Assembly: GCF_016804325.1 (NCBI RefSeq)
Contig: NZ_CP043627.1
Location: 1,687,001-1,751,000 of the forward strand
Length of the DNA stretch: 64,000 nucleotides
From: Methylobacterium aquaticum
GTDB lineage: Bacteria > Pseudomonadota > Alphaproteobacteria > Rhizobiales > Beijerinckiaceae
Direction of reading: 5' to 3'
Shown here: positions 16,411 to 25,024 of the stretch, one piece after another
Numbering within the stretch: the stretch's first letter is position 1
Layout of the letters: each line of letters begins with the position of its first letter
Program-made: the position numbers and the translations under genes
Notes under the pieces: model-generated
The model's input: only the letters and a program-made list of their open reading frames with translations
What the model was told of the DNA's origin: nothing
Database searches by the model: none

Positions 16411-17900
16411 CCGGCCCCGGCCGGGCCGCGGCCGAGGCAAAGCCGGAGACGGGGCTCGCCGGCGGCGTCGCGCCTGCCTCGCCGCGACGGTGGTTCGGCT
16501 GGCGGCCGTGGCGCAAGCGCTCGATCGCGGTGCGCCTGGCGGTGTCGTCGCTGATCTCGAGCGCGCTGATCCTGCTGATCGCCGGGCTGATCCTCTCGAC
16601 CCTCTACCGCGAGACCACCGAGCGGGCCTTCGACAGCCGGCTCCTCGTCTACGCCAACGATCTCGCCACCAACCTCGTCTCGCCCTCCGATTCCGAGGCA
16701 CGCAGCTTCGGGGCGCTGGGCGATCCGCGCTTCGACCTGCCCCTGTCGGGCTGGTACTGGCAGGTCGGCCGGCCCAATGCCCGGCCGCGCGACCTGCGCA
16801 CCTCGCGCTCGCTGGTCGGCGTGCCGCTCCAGCCCCCCGCCGACGCGGTCGGCGAGGCAGGCGCCGGGCAGCTGCGCAAGGGCTACGGCAAGGCCCAGGA
16901 CGACCGGCCCCTGCGCATCATCGAGCGCACCGTCGATCTCGGCGAGGAGGGCCGCTACCTCGTGCGGGTCGCCGGCCCCTCCGACGAGATCGCCACCGAC
17001 ATGCGGCGCTTCACGCTGGCGCTCACCACCACCTTCTCGCTGCTCGGGCTCTCGCTCGGCCTCACCACCCTGTTGCAGATCCGCTTCGGCCTCGCCCCCC
17101 TCATCAAGCTGCGGGCGGCCCTCGGCGCGATCCGCCGGGGCGAGGCCGACCGCATCTCGGGCGAGTACCCGCAGGACATCGCGCCGCTCGCCGGCGAGGT
17201 GAACCTGCTCCTCGAGACCAACCGCGAGATCCTCGAGCGGGCCCGCACCCAGGTCGGCAACCTGGCGCATGCGCTCAAGACCCCCTTGAGCATCATCGTC
17301 AACGAGGCCTCGGCGGGGGATGCCAACAGCGAGCTCGCCGTGAAGGTGCGCGAGCAGGCCGCGGTGATGCGCGACCAGGTGAACTACCACCTCGACCGGG
17401 CCCGGGCCGCGGCGCTGGCGGGTGCGCTGGGCACCTTCACCGACGTCGAGCCGGTGGTGGCGGCGCTGGTGCGCACCTTTGGCAAGATCTTCTACGACAA
17501 GGACCTGACCTTCGACACCAGCGTCACCCCGGGCCTGCGCTTCCGCGGCGAGCGCCAGGATTTCGAGGAGATGATCGGCAACCTCGTCGACAACGCCGCC
17601 AAGTGGGCGCATTCCCGCGTCTCGATCCGCGCCGAGGTGATCGGCCAGGGCGAGTACCCGCACCTCATCGTCACGGTGGAGGATGACGGGCCCGGCCTGC
17701 CGCCGGAGGCCCGCATCGCCGTGCTGGAGCGCGGCCGGCGCCTCGACGAGACCAAGCCCGGTTCGGGCCTCGGCCTCTCCATCGTCTCCGACCTCGCCGC
17801 GCTCTATCGCGGGCGCCTTCGCCTCGACGCGGCCACCCTCGGCGGCTTAAGGGCAGTGATCGAGGTGCCGGGGGATGCGAGCCCGGCGGCGCAGGCCTGA
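16407..17900 (+). CDS. Membrane sensor histidine kinase, PhoQ-like
   Basis: A 497-residue inner-membrane kinase. TM1 is LISSALILLIAGLILSTLY (about residues 51-69), a periplasmic domain follows and TM2 is near LALTTTFSLLGLSLGLTTLL. The HAMP-like linker and phosphoacceptor helix read NLAHALKTPLSIIVNEAS. The ATPase domain has the N-box MIGNLVDNAAKWAHS, G1 VEDDGPGLPPEA and G2 GSGLGLSIVSDLAAL. It starts inside the stop of the response regulator, forming one operon with it and probably with the PepSY-like gene. Confidence 0.92.
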   Translation: MTGPGRAAAEAKPETGLAGGVAPASPRRWFGWRPWRKRSIAVRLAVSSLISSALILLIAGLILSTLYRETTERAFDSRLLVYANDLATNLVSPSDSEARSFGALGDPRFDLPLSGWYWQVGRPNARPRDLRTSRSLVGVPLQPPADAVGEAGAGQLRKGYGKAQDDRPLRIIERTVDLGEEGRYLVRVAGPSDEIATDMRRFTLALTTTFSLLGLSLGLTTLLQIRFGLAPLIKLRAALGAIRRGEADRISGEYPQDIAPLAGEVNLLLETNREILERARTQVGNLAHALKTPLSIIVNEASAGDANSELAVKVREQAAVMRDQVNYHLDRARAAALAGALGTFTDVEPVVAALVRTFGKIFYDKDLTFDTSVTPGLRFRGERQDFEEMIGNLVDNAAKWAHSRVSIRAEVIGQGEYPHLIVTVEDDGPGLPPEARIAVLERGRRLDETKPGSGLGLSIVSDLAALYRGRLRLDAATLGGLRAVIEVPGDASPAAQA

Positions 17901-17936
17901 CGGGCCCGCGGGCATGACGGGACCTTTCTGAGCGGC

Positions 17937-19094
17937 ATGATCCTGCAGCGGAGCGAAGCGATCTACGGCCGGGCCGACCTGCGGCCGGGCCGGCCGGCCC
18001 TGCGCGTGGTCGAGGATGCCCACTACCTCGTGCGGGCGTCCCATCTCGACAGGATCCCGGTGATCTTCGACGCCGCGGGCCAGATGGTGCCAGAATCCCT
18101 CGACCACCACAGCGGCGAGCGCACGCCGACCTGGCAGACCACCGAATGGCCGGAGGGACAGGGCCCGGTGACCGACGCGGCGCCGGAGGGGCCGACCCTC
18201 TATCTCGGGGCGATCCACCCGCATTACGGCCATTTCATCATCAACACCCTGGCGCGGTTCTGGCCGCTCCTCGACCTCGACCAGGGGACCCTGCGCCCGA
18301 CCCTGCTCTGCCACGGGCCGGGGCTCGGCGCCGACTGGAGCGGGACCCCGTTCATCCCGGAGATCCTGGGGCGCTTAGGCCTCTCCGTGATGGACCTCGC
18401 CAGCTTCGACCGGCCGGTGCGGATCCCGACCCTCCTGGTGCCCCAGGCCGCGTTGCAGCAGGACGACTACGCCTTCCCGGTCATGGCCGATCTGTGCCGG
18501 GAGATCGGGCGCGGCTACTACGCGCCGGACGAGGTCGATGCCGATCCGCAGCCGGTCTACCTCTCGAAGACCCGCCTGCGGGCGGGCGTGCGGCGCTTTG
18601 CCAACGAGGAGGCGGTGACGCGGGTGCTGGAGCGCGAGGGGGTGCGGATCGTCCACCCGGAGCTCCTGAGCTTTCCCGAGCAGGTCCGCCTCTTCGCCCG
18701 CCACAGGGTGATCCTCGGGGCCAACGGCTCGGCCTTCCACAGCCTGCTCTTCGCGCCCCCGGGCCGGCGGGTGATCGTGCTCACCGACCGGCTCAAGCTC
18801 GGCGGGACCTACCGGCTGATCGACCTCATCACCGGCACGCAGGGCCATTACTACTATCCGACCGGCACCGGCAGCTATGCCGGGGACGGCTTCACGGTGA
18901 ATTTCGTGCTGCCGGATCCGGAAGCCGTGGCGGCGGAACTCCTCGGCAAGATCGCCCGGATCGACACATTGCGGGAGGACGACATGCGCAGGGATCCGGG
19001 CGCCTGGCATCTCTCGCCGACGATCCCGCCCCTGCCGCCCCGGCCCGGCGGGCTGCTGGGACGCCTGCGCGGCATGCTGCCCGGGCTAGACTGA
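17937..19094 (+). CDS. Glycosyltransferase family 61 protein
   Basis: A 385-residue cytosolic protein with the DUF563/GT61 signatures YLGAIHPHYGHFIINTLARF near residue 85 and VILGANGSAFHSLLFAPPG near residue 260. It also has QPVYLSKTRLRAG in the middle. GT61 enzymes act in capsule, LPS or glycoprotein synthesis; sugar donor and acceptor cannot be told. The start ATG at 17937 is 36 bases past the kinase stop. It stands alone; no polysaccharide cluster surrounds it. Confidence 0.85.
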   Translation: MILQRSEAIYGRADLRPGRPALRVVEDAHYLVRASHLDRIPVIFDAAGQMVPESLDHHSGERTPTWQTTEWPEGQGPVTDAAPEGPTLYLGAIHPHYGHFIINTLARFWPLLDLDQGTLRPTLLCHGPGLGADWSGTPFIPEILGRLGLSVMDLASFDRPVRIPTLLVPQAALQQDDYAFPVMADLCREIGRGYYAPDEVDADPQPVYLSKTRLRAGVRRFANEEAVTRVLEREGVRIVHPELLSFPEQVRLFARHRVILGANGSAFHSLLFAPPGRRVIVLTDRLKLGGTYRLIDLITGTQGHYYYPTGTGSYAGDGFTVNFVLPDPEAVAAELLGKIARIDTLREDDMRRDPGAWHLSPTIPPLPPRPGGLLGRLRGMLPGLD

Positions 19095-19161
19095 TCGCAG
19101 GGCGTTCCCCTCGGGCAGGGACTGGGCTAAGCCCGGCTCCTGCCCCGGAGCGACCTGACCG

Positions 19162-19953
19162 ATGCCCGACCTCGACGCGATCGCCGCCCGCCACGGCGTC
19201 GGCCTGGATGCCGTCCGCCACCTCCTCGACGCGCTGGCCCGCGGCCACGGCCGGATGGCGCAGTTCAACCATCCCGATCTCGGCGGCATGGGCCAGTGGT
19301 CCGCCGGCGGGATGACGATGATCGGCGACATGTTCAACTCGGGCCTCAAGGCCCGGGTCGTCGCGCTCTGCGACGAGCTGGCGCCGCTCGCCACGGGGGG
19401 AGCCCAAGGATCGGGCTGGGGATCGAGCCAGAGCCAGGGGTCCGGTTCGGGCGGGTCCTGGAACCAGTCCTGGGGCGGCTCCTGGTGGCCGGACGGCCTG
19501 GGCCAGCCGGCGACCTCCGGCTCGCAGAACGACACGCGCTACGCCTTCTTCCCCGAGTCCCGCCGCCTGGCGATCGAGACCGGCGGCCGGGTGACCCTCT
19601 ACGACACCGGCGACCACCAGATCGGCGGCGTCTCGCAGCAGCAGGGCTCTTCGTACTCCCTGAGCTTCACCAGCCAGTACGGCCCGGTGCGGCTGGAGGA
19701 GCTGCCGGTGGTGGGGGACCCTGCGCAGAACCAGGGCGAGCAGGAGCCGGCCCCCGCTCCCCAGGCCGCGTCCTACGCGCCTGCGCCGGAGGCTTATTCG
19801 CCGCCGGCCCCCTCACAAACGGTCGATGTCCCGGCCGCCCCGACCGGCGACGTGTTCGGGATGATCGAACGCCTGTCGGAGCTGCACCGCAAGGGTGTGC
19901 TGACCGAGGCCGAGTTCGCCGCGAAGAAGACGGAGCTGCTGGCGCGGTTGTGA
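19162..19953 (+). CDS. SHOCT-domain protein with Ser/Gly-rich linker
   Basis: A 263-residue protein. The N-terminal half (residues 1-75) has a helical segment with RHGVGLDAVRHLLDALARGH. A low-complexity Ser/Gly/Trp/Gln stretch follows (about 80-115), then a small beta-rich module (TRYAFFPESRRLAIETGG) and a Pro/Ala linker. It ends in a SHOCT motif, IERLSELHRKGVLTEAEFAA. SHOCT tails usually mediate oligomerisation or protein contacts. Function unknown; single-gene unit. Confidence 0.7.
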   Translation: MPDLDAIAARHGVGLDAVRHLLDALARGHGRMAQFNHPDLGGMGQWSAGGMTMIGDMFNSGLKARVVALCDELAPLATGGAQGSGWGSSQSQGSGSGGSWNQSWGGSWWPDGLGQPATSGSQNDTRYAFFPESRRLAIETGGRVTLYDTGDHQIGGVSQQQGSSYSLSFTSQYGPVRLEELPVVGDPAQNQGEQEPAPAPQAASYAPAPEAYSPPAPSQTVDVPAAPTGDVFGMIERLSELHRKGVLTEAEFAAKKTELLARL

Positions 19954-19982
19954 TGCGACCCCGTCGCTCTCTAGCGAAATGT

Positions 19983-19996
19983 TGTCGAATATGACA
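19983..19996. promoter_or_regulatory. Candidate operator of the toxin-antitoxin pair
   Basis: Imperfect palindrome tgtcgaatatgaca, 11 bases before the toxin ATG in an AT-richer patch. Toxin-antitoxin operons of this type are normally repressed by their HTH antitoxin at such a site. No other repeat of it is seen nearby. Confidence 0.4.
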
Positions 19997-20006
19997 CCAT
20001 AAGCAG

Positions 20007-20366
20007 ATGCTGGGTCGGTCAAGACCGATATCCTGGCTGAAATCAGCCAGGAAGGAATTCGAGGCGTTCCCGGCAGGCGCGCGTGAGCGCACGCTCCAGG
20101 CATTGGACATTGCTGCGGCGGGAAGCATGGCGGGGATCGCGAAGCCTTTGAAAGGGTTCGGCTCCGGGGTCTTCGAAGTTGCGCTCAAATTTCGGACGGA
20201 CGCGTTCCGCGTCGTCTATGCGGTACAGATCGGTGATGCAGTCTGGGTTGTCCACGCATTCCAGAAGAAATCGACATCAGGCATCAAGACCTCGCAGGCG
20301 GACCTCGATCTCATCCGTCAGCGAATCAAATTGCTCATGGAGCAGGTGAGCGATGGACAGCGATGA
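20007..20366 (+). CDS. HigB-like (phage Gp49-type) toxin
   Basis: A 119-residue RelE-superfamily toxin. Signatures are FEAFPAGARERTLQALDIAA, AKPLKGFGSGVFEVALKF, DAFRVVYAVQIGDAVWVVHA and FQKKSTSGIKTSQADLDLI, the usual Gp49/HigB order with the catalytic basic residues in the last two. It is expected to be a ribosome-dependent mRNA interferase. The gene overlaps the antitoxin by 14 bases and precedes it, the reverse of most TA pairs but normal for higBA. Confidence 0.9.
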   Translation: MLGRSRPISWLKSARKEFEAFPAGARERTLQALDIAAAGSMAGIAKPLKGFGSGVFEVALKFRTDAFRVVYAVQIGDAVWVVHAFQKKSTSGIKTSQADLDLIRQRIKLLMEQVSDGQR

Positions 20367-20682
20367 AGTCGTGCATGGCAGCGGCAACGTCTGGAAGGAT
20401 TTCGGCTACGCCGATGCGGACATGCGTCAGGCGAAAGGTCAACTGGCGGCGCGCATCATCGCCGCCCTCGATCAGCGCCGGCTCACGACCCGCAAGGCGC
20501 AGGCGTTGACCGGCTTCGCCGCGGCCGACTTCTCGCGGGTGCGCAACGCCGATTACGGGCGCTTCACGCTGGATCGGATGATCCGCATGCTCCACGCACT
20601 CGATGGGGAGGTGGAAGTCAGGATCACGTTCGAGCGGCGGGACGTTTCAACGCCGCCGAGCCGCCCTCTCGAACGCGCCTGA
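20353..20682 (+). CDS. XRE/HigA-like antitoxin
   Basis: A 109-residue HTH protein: DMRQAKGQLAARIIAALDQR, LTTRKAQALTGFAAADFSRV (recognition helix region) and FTLDRMIRMLHALDGEVEVR, as in HTH_37-type antitoxins paired with Gp49 toxins. It should neutralise the toxin and repress the operon. The start lies inside the toxin gene. The GC content and codon use are slightly lower than in the neighbours, in line with a mobile pair. Confidence 0.9.
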   Translation: MDSDEVVHGSGNVWKDFGYADADMRQAKGQLAARIIAALDQRRLTTRKAQALTGFAAADFSRVRNADYGRFTLDRMIRMLHALDGEVEVRITFERRDVSTPPSRPLERA

Positions 20683-20684
20683 CC

Positions 20685-20704
20685 ATCAATCAACGTTGAT
20701 TGAT
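20685..20704. promoter_or_regulatory. Perfect 20-base palindrome between convergent genes
   Basis: Arms atcaatcaac / gttgattgat with no loop, between the antitoxin stop (20682) and the thrB stop (20713). It could be a protein-binding site or the core of a bidirectional terminator. The lack of a loop argues somewhat for a binding site. Confidence 0.4.
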
Positions 20705-20712
20705 CACGCGGG

Positions 20713-21689
20713 TCACGCCGAGGGAACCGCGCTCCACCCATACTCCTCCGCCGCCGCGACCTTGCGGTGGAAGGCGAGCCTGCGGTCGTATTCGAGCGGG
20801 TCCTTCGGCTTCACCAGGGCGCCGGGGGGCACGTTGAGCCAGTCGACGAGGCGGGTCAGCATGAAGCGGAGCGCGGCGCCGCGGGCGAGCAGCGGCAGGG
20901 CCGCAACCTCGCGCGGGTCGAGCGGGCGCACGGCCTGGTAGGCGGCGATCATCGCCTGGCCTTTGGTGCGGTTGTACGAGTAGTCCGCCTCGAAGCACCA
21001 GGCGTTGAGGCAGATCGCCAGGTCGTAGGCGAAGGAATCGGTGCAGGCGAAGTAGAAGTCGATCAGGCCCGACACCTCGTCGCCGAGGAAGAACACGTTG
21101 TCGGTGAAGAGGTCCGCATGGATGACGCCGCCGGGCAGGTCCTGCGGCCAGGATTGCTCGAGGAGCGCGAGGTCCTCGCGGGTGCGGGCGGCCAGCCCCG
21201 GGGCGACGCTGTCGGCCTGCGGCTCGGCGGCCTCGAAGAGCGGGCGCCAGCCCGCGACCGAGAGGGCGTTCGGCCGCTGCATCGGGAAGTCAGCCCCGGC
21301 CGCGTGCAGGCCGGCGAGCGCGGCGCCGAGCGCCCGGCAATGCCTCACCCCGGCCGGCGCACCGAGACGCCCTCCAGGAACGACACGAGTACCGCGGGCC
21401 GGCCGCAGAGCCGCCCCAGGGTGGCGCCGTCGCGGGTGCGAATCGGCTGCGGGCAGGCGAGGCCGTTAGCGGCCAGGTGCTGCATCAGCCCGAGGAAGAA
21501 CGGCAGGTCCCCCTCCTTCACCCGCTTCTCGTAGAGAGTCAGGATGTAGGAGCCCGTGGTGGTGTGCAGGATGAAGTTGGTGTTCTCCACCCCCTCGGCG
21601 ATGCCCTTGTAGGACAGGAGATCGCCGATCTCGTAGGCGGCAAGGAAGGCGGCGAGCGCCTCGTCCGGAACCTCGGTGTAGACCGCCAC
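20713..21689 (-). CDS. thrB: Homoserine kinase ThrB, frameshifted
   Basis: The APH-fold homoserine kinase of threonine synthesis. The N-terminal part (GTG start at 21687-21689, [19 protein letters not shown]) has [20 protein letters not shown]. The C-terminal part has the catalytic [16 protein letters not shown] and [10 protein letters not shown]. The two lie in different frames: the first ends at a TGA near 21345 after EGVSVRRPG. One more C in the cccc at 21348-21351 makes a continuous protein of about 325 residues. It directly follows ispH, an order conserved in alphaproteobacteria, so the gene is probably intact in the organism. Confidence 0.92.
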
Positions 21690-21761
21690 GGCCGTTCTGC
21701 TTTGCTCTGGAAAAATGGATGAAGGAATCGAATGGTAGGCGCTCAAAAAATGGCGCGGGAT

Positions 21762-21909
21762 CCCCTCTCCCGTGTGGGAGAGGGGTAGGGGTGAGGGTGA
21801 CACGCTTCAGTTTGAAGCATTGACCATGGTGTTGGTAGCGGGACGGTCAGAGTCTCACTCAGGACCGTAGCACCCTCACCCCTAACCCCTCTCCCACACG
21901 GGAGAGGGG
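21762..21909. repeat. Long palindromic element between ispH and thrB
   Basis: Two near-perfect arms of about 37 bases, starting cccctctcccgtgtgggag and ending in its complement, flank about 75 bases of unrelated sequence. Within each arm there is a smaller hairpin (ctctcccgtgtgggagag). As RNA it would form a very stable cruciform-like fold. A shorter relative of the arm (cctctccccg...) is the hairpin after phnD. It resembles the REP/MITE-type repeats common in GC-rich genomes. Confidence 0.8.
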
Positions 21910-21957
21910 GACCGCGCTCTATCCTACAAACGCCAGACCAGCAGGCTGGATTTGACT

Positions 21958-22958
21958 TTACTCCGCCGCCTCGCTGCGCAGCTCGCGCGGCAACGGGAAG
22001 ACCATGTCCTCGGTCGTGGTCGAGACGGTATCGACCGTGACCTCGTAGCGGGTCGCGAAGGCGTCGATGATCTCCTCCACCAGCACCTCGGGGGCGAGGC
22101 GCCGGCGGTGAGGCCGAGGCGGCGGATGTTGGAGAAGGCGTCCCAGTCCAGATCCTCGGCGCGGTTGACGAGCCGGGTGATCGGGCAGCCGACCCGCTCG
22201 GCGACCTCGCGCAGGCGCTGCGAGTTCGAGGAGTTGGACGAGCCGACGACGATCAGCGCGTCGACGAGGGGGGCGACCTGCTTCACCGCCTCCTGGCGGT
22301 TGGTGGTGGCGTAGCAGATGTCGTCCTTGTGCGGGCCGACGATCTTGGGGAACTTCTGCTTGAGCGCCTCGACGATGTGGTGGGTATCGTCGACCGAGAG
22401 GGTGGTCTGGGTCACCCAGGCGAGGTTGTCGCGGCTCTCGGGCTCCAGCGCCTCGATCTGCTCGATATCCTCGACCAGGGTGATCGAGCCCTTGGGCAGC
22501 TGGCCCATGGTGCCGACGACCTCCGGGTGGCCGGAATGGCCGACCAGCAGCACGTGGCGGCCGCGCTTGTGGTGGATCTCGGCCTCGCGGTGGACCTTGG
22601 TCACCAGCGGGCAGGTCGCGTCGATGGTGGTCAGCCCGCGGGAATTCGCGTTCTGCGGCACGGTCTTGGCCACGCCGTGGGCGGAGAAGATCACCGGCGC
22701 CTTGCCGTCCGGCACCTCGTCGAGCTCGGCGACGAAGACCGCGCCTTTGCGCTTCAGGCTCTCGACCACGTACTTGTTGTGCACGATCTCGTGCCGCACG
22801 TAGACGGGCGGGCCGTAGAGGGCGAGCGCGCGCTCGACCACGTCGATGGCCCGCACCACGCCGGCGCAGAACCCGCGCGGCGCGCAGAGGAGGATCTCGA
22901 GGGGCGGCTTCGCGGGCGCGGCGGCACCGGCGTCGGTCTGGTTCACGGAGGCGCTCAT
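21958..22958 (-). CDS. ispH: 4-hydroxy-3-methylbut-2-enyl diphosphate reductase IspH, frameshifted
   Basis: The last enzyme of the MEP isoprenoid pathway, a [4Fe-4S] protein. The cluster cysteines are in [27 protein letters not shown] and [12 protein letters not shown]; other motifs are [25 protein letters not shown] and [13 protein letters not shown]. After LGLTAGAS the frame breaks; the true end, [20 protein letters not shown] to 21958, is in the next frame. One extra G/C in the cgggggc at 22090-22095 repairs it (about 333 residues). An essential enzyme is unlikely to be broken, so a sequence error is suspected. Confidence 0.94.
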
Positions 22959-23164
22959 GATCCGGGATGTGGCGAGGGGGGACGGTCCCTGTCAACCTCT
23001 TGTGCCATGCAATCGTGGCAATCCAAAGCACGCGCGGGCGACAGGTCCCCTGCGGCACGCGCGCGACGGCCCTCGCGAACCGGCGAAGACCGGGTTAGCC
23101 CGGCGGCCCGGTTCGGGGTAAGGGGAGGCTTGAGCCGACCTCGAACCCGGGAGAATCCCGCGCG

Positions 23165-25024
23165 ATGGCGACCGCCGCCGACCACGCCAGCTTCCTGCCG
23201 CCGGTCCTGACCTTCCTGTCCGCCGCGGTGATCGGGGTGCCGATCTTCCGCCTGCTCGGGCAGAGCGCGGTGCTGGGCTACCTCGTGGCCGGCGTCGTGA
23301 TCGGCCCCTCGGGCCTCTCGCTCATCACCGAGCCGGAGACCGCCCGCAGCGTCTCGGAACTCGGGGTGGTGCTGCTGCTGTTCATCGTCGGGCTGGAGCT
23401 GGAGATCTCGCGCCTGATCTCGCTCCGGCGCGACATCCTGGGGCTCGGCACGCTCCAGCTCGGGCTCTGCGCCCTGGCGCTCGGCGGCCTCGGCGTCCTC
23501 TCCGGCCTGTCGGGGGGCGCCGCGACGGTGATCGGCATCGCGCTCGCCCTCTCGGCGACCGCGGTCGCGCTCCAGCTCCTCGAGGAACGGCGCGACCTCG
23601 CCTCCCCTTACGGCCAGCGCGCCTTCGCGGTGCTGCTGTTCCAGGACCTGTCGATCGTCGGCATCCTGGCGCTGCTGCCGCTCGTCGCCCAGACCGGCAC
23701 CGGCCAGGGCGGCGAGGCCTGGCTCGGCACCGCCCTGCAATCGGCCGGGACCGCGGTCGCGGCGGTGATCGGGGTGGTGCTGGTCGGCCGCTACGGCCTC
23801 AACCCGTTCTTCCGGCTGCTCGCCGCCAGCGGCGCCCGCGAGGTGATGACCGCGGCCGCCCTCCTCGTCGTGCTCGGCACCGCGCTCATCATGGAGGAGG
23901 TCGGGCTGTCGATGGCGATGGGGGCGTTCCTCGCCGGGCTGCTGCTCGCCGAATCGAACTTCCGCCACCAGCTCGAGGCCGATATCGAGCCGTTCCGCGG
24001 CATGCTGCTCGGCCTGTTCTTCATGAGCGTCGGCATGTCGATCGACCTCGGCCTCGTCGGCCAGAACTGGCTCGGCCTCACCGTCGCCACCGTCGGGGCG
24101 ATCCTCATCAAGGTCGCGCTGGTGGCCGGGCTGTTCCGGCTGTTCGGCTCGTCCTGGCTCGACGGCCTGCGCGGCGCCGCCGTGCTGGCGCCGGCGGGCG
24201 AGTTCGCCTTCGTGCTCCTGCCGGTGGGCCAGGAACTCGGCCTCGTCGACGGCCCGTCCGGGCGGCTCGCCATCGCACTCGCCGCCATCACCATGCTGAT
24301 CGGGCCGATCGGCGCCAAGGTCCTCGACGGGGTGCTGGCGCGGCGCACCACCGCCCCGCTCGAACCCGAGCCCGAGGCGATCGAGGGCGCCGAGGCCCGC
24401 GTCCTGGTGATCGGCTTCGGCCGCTTCGGCCACATCCTCAACCAGGTGCTGCTGGCGCAGGGCCTCAGCGTCACGGTGATCGACAAGGACGTGGAGCAGA
24501 TCCGCAGCGCCGCCCGCTTCGGCTTCCGGGTCTATTACGGCGACGGCACCCGCCTCGACGTGCTGCGCTCGTCCGGCGCCGGCAAGGCCGAGGTGGTCTG
24601 CATCTGCATCGACGACCCGGAGGCGACCCTCAAGATCGTCGACCTCGTCCATGCCGAGTTCCCGGCCGCCCGCACCTATGTCCGGGTGTTCGACCGGGTC
24701 CAGGCGATCGAGGCGATGGGCCGCGACGTCGATTACCAGATCCGCGAGACCTTCGAATCGGCCCTCGCCTTCGGGCGGGCGACCCTGGAGGCCTTGGGCC
24801 TCTCGCCCGAGGAGGCGGCCCGCACGGTCGACGACGTGCGCAAGCGCGACCTCGCCCGGCTGGTGCTGCAGCAGGCCGGCGACCCCCTCGACCGGACCGA
24901 TCCCCTGCGCAGCCTGGTGCGGATCAAGCCCGAGCCCCTGACCGCGCCGCTCCACGCCTCGCACGGCCTCAACCCCGAGACCGAGGACATCATCGCCCGC
25001 GAGCGGGCCGGCGCCGATGGGTGA
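23165..25024 (+). CDS. CPA2-family monovalent cation:H+ antiporter (KefB-like)
   Basis: A 619-residue inner-membrane protein. About twelve hydrophobic segments cover residues 10-390 (VLGYLVAGVVIGPSGLSLI, GVVLLLFIVGLELE, LSATAVALQLLEER, MAMGAFLAGLLLAESNFRHQ). A TrkA-N/RCK domain follows, with the nucleotide-binding VLVIGFGRFGHILNQVLL and VTVIDKDVEQIRSA. This is the architecture of glutathione-gated K+ efflux proteins such as KefB/KefC, but no KefF/G partner is adjacent. The stop overlaps the start of the MATE gene by eight bases. Confidence 0.9.
   Translation: MATAADHASFLPPVLTFLSAAVIGVPIFRLLGQSAVLGYLVAGVVIGPSGLSLITEPETARSVSELGVVLLLFIVGLELEISRLISLRRDILGLGTLQLGLCALALGGLGVLSGLSGGAATVIGIALALSATAVALQLLEERRDLASPYGQRAFAVLLFQDLSIVGILALLPLVAQTGTGQGGEAWLGTALQSAGTAVAAVIGVVLVGRYGLNPFFRLLAASGAREVMTAAALLVVLGTALIMEEVGLSMAMGAFLAGLLLAESNFRHQLEADIEPFRGMLLGLFFMSVGMSIDLGLVGQNWLGLTVATVGAILIKVALVAGLFRLFGSSWLDGLRGAAVLAPAGEFAFVLLPVGQELGLVDGPSGRLAIALAAITMLIGPIGAKVLDGVLARRTTAPLEPEPEAIEGAEARVLVIGFGRFGHILNQVLLAQGLSVTVIDKDVEQIRSAARFGFRVYYGDGTRLDVLRSSGAGKAEVVCICIDDPEATLKIVDLVHAEFPAARTYVRVFDRVQAIEAMGRDVDYQIRETFESALAFGRATLEALGLSPEEAARTVDDVRKRDLARLVLQQAGDPLDRTDPLRSLVRIKPEPLTAPLHASHGLNPETEDIIARERAGADG

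Noticed and set aside
21924..22130. Arg/Ser-rich C-terminus of ispH as literally read
   Set aside because: The conserved IspH C-terminus is present in the neighbouring frame, so the alternative tail is an artefact of the one-base deletion.
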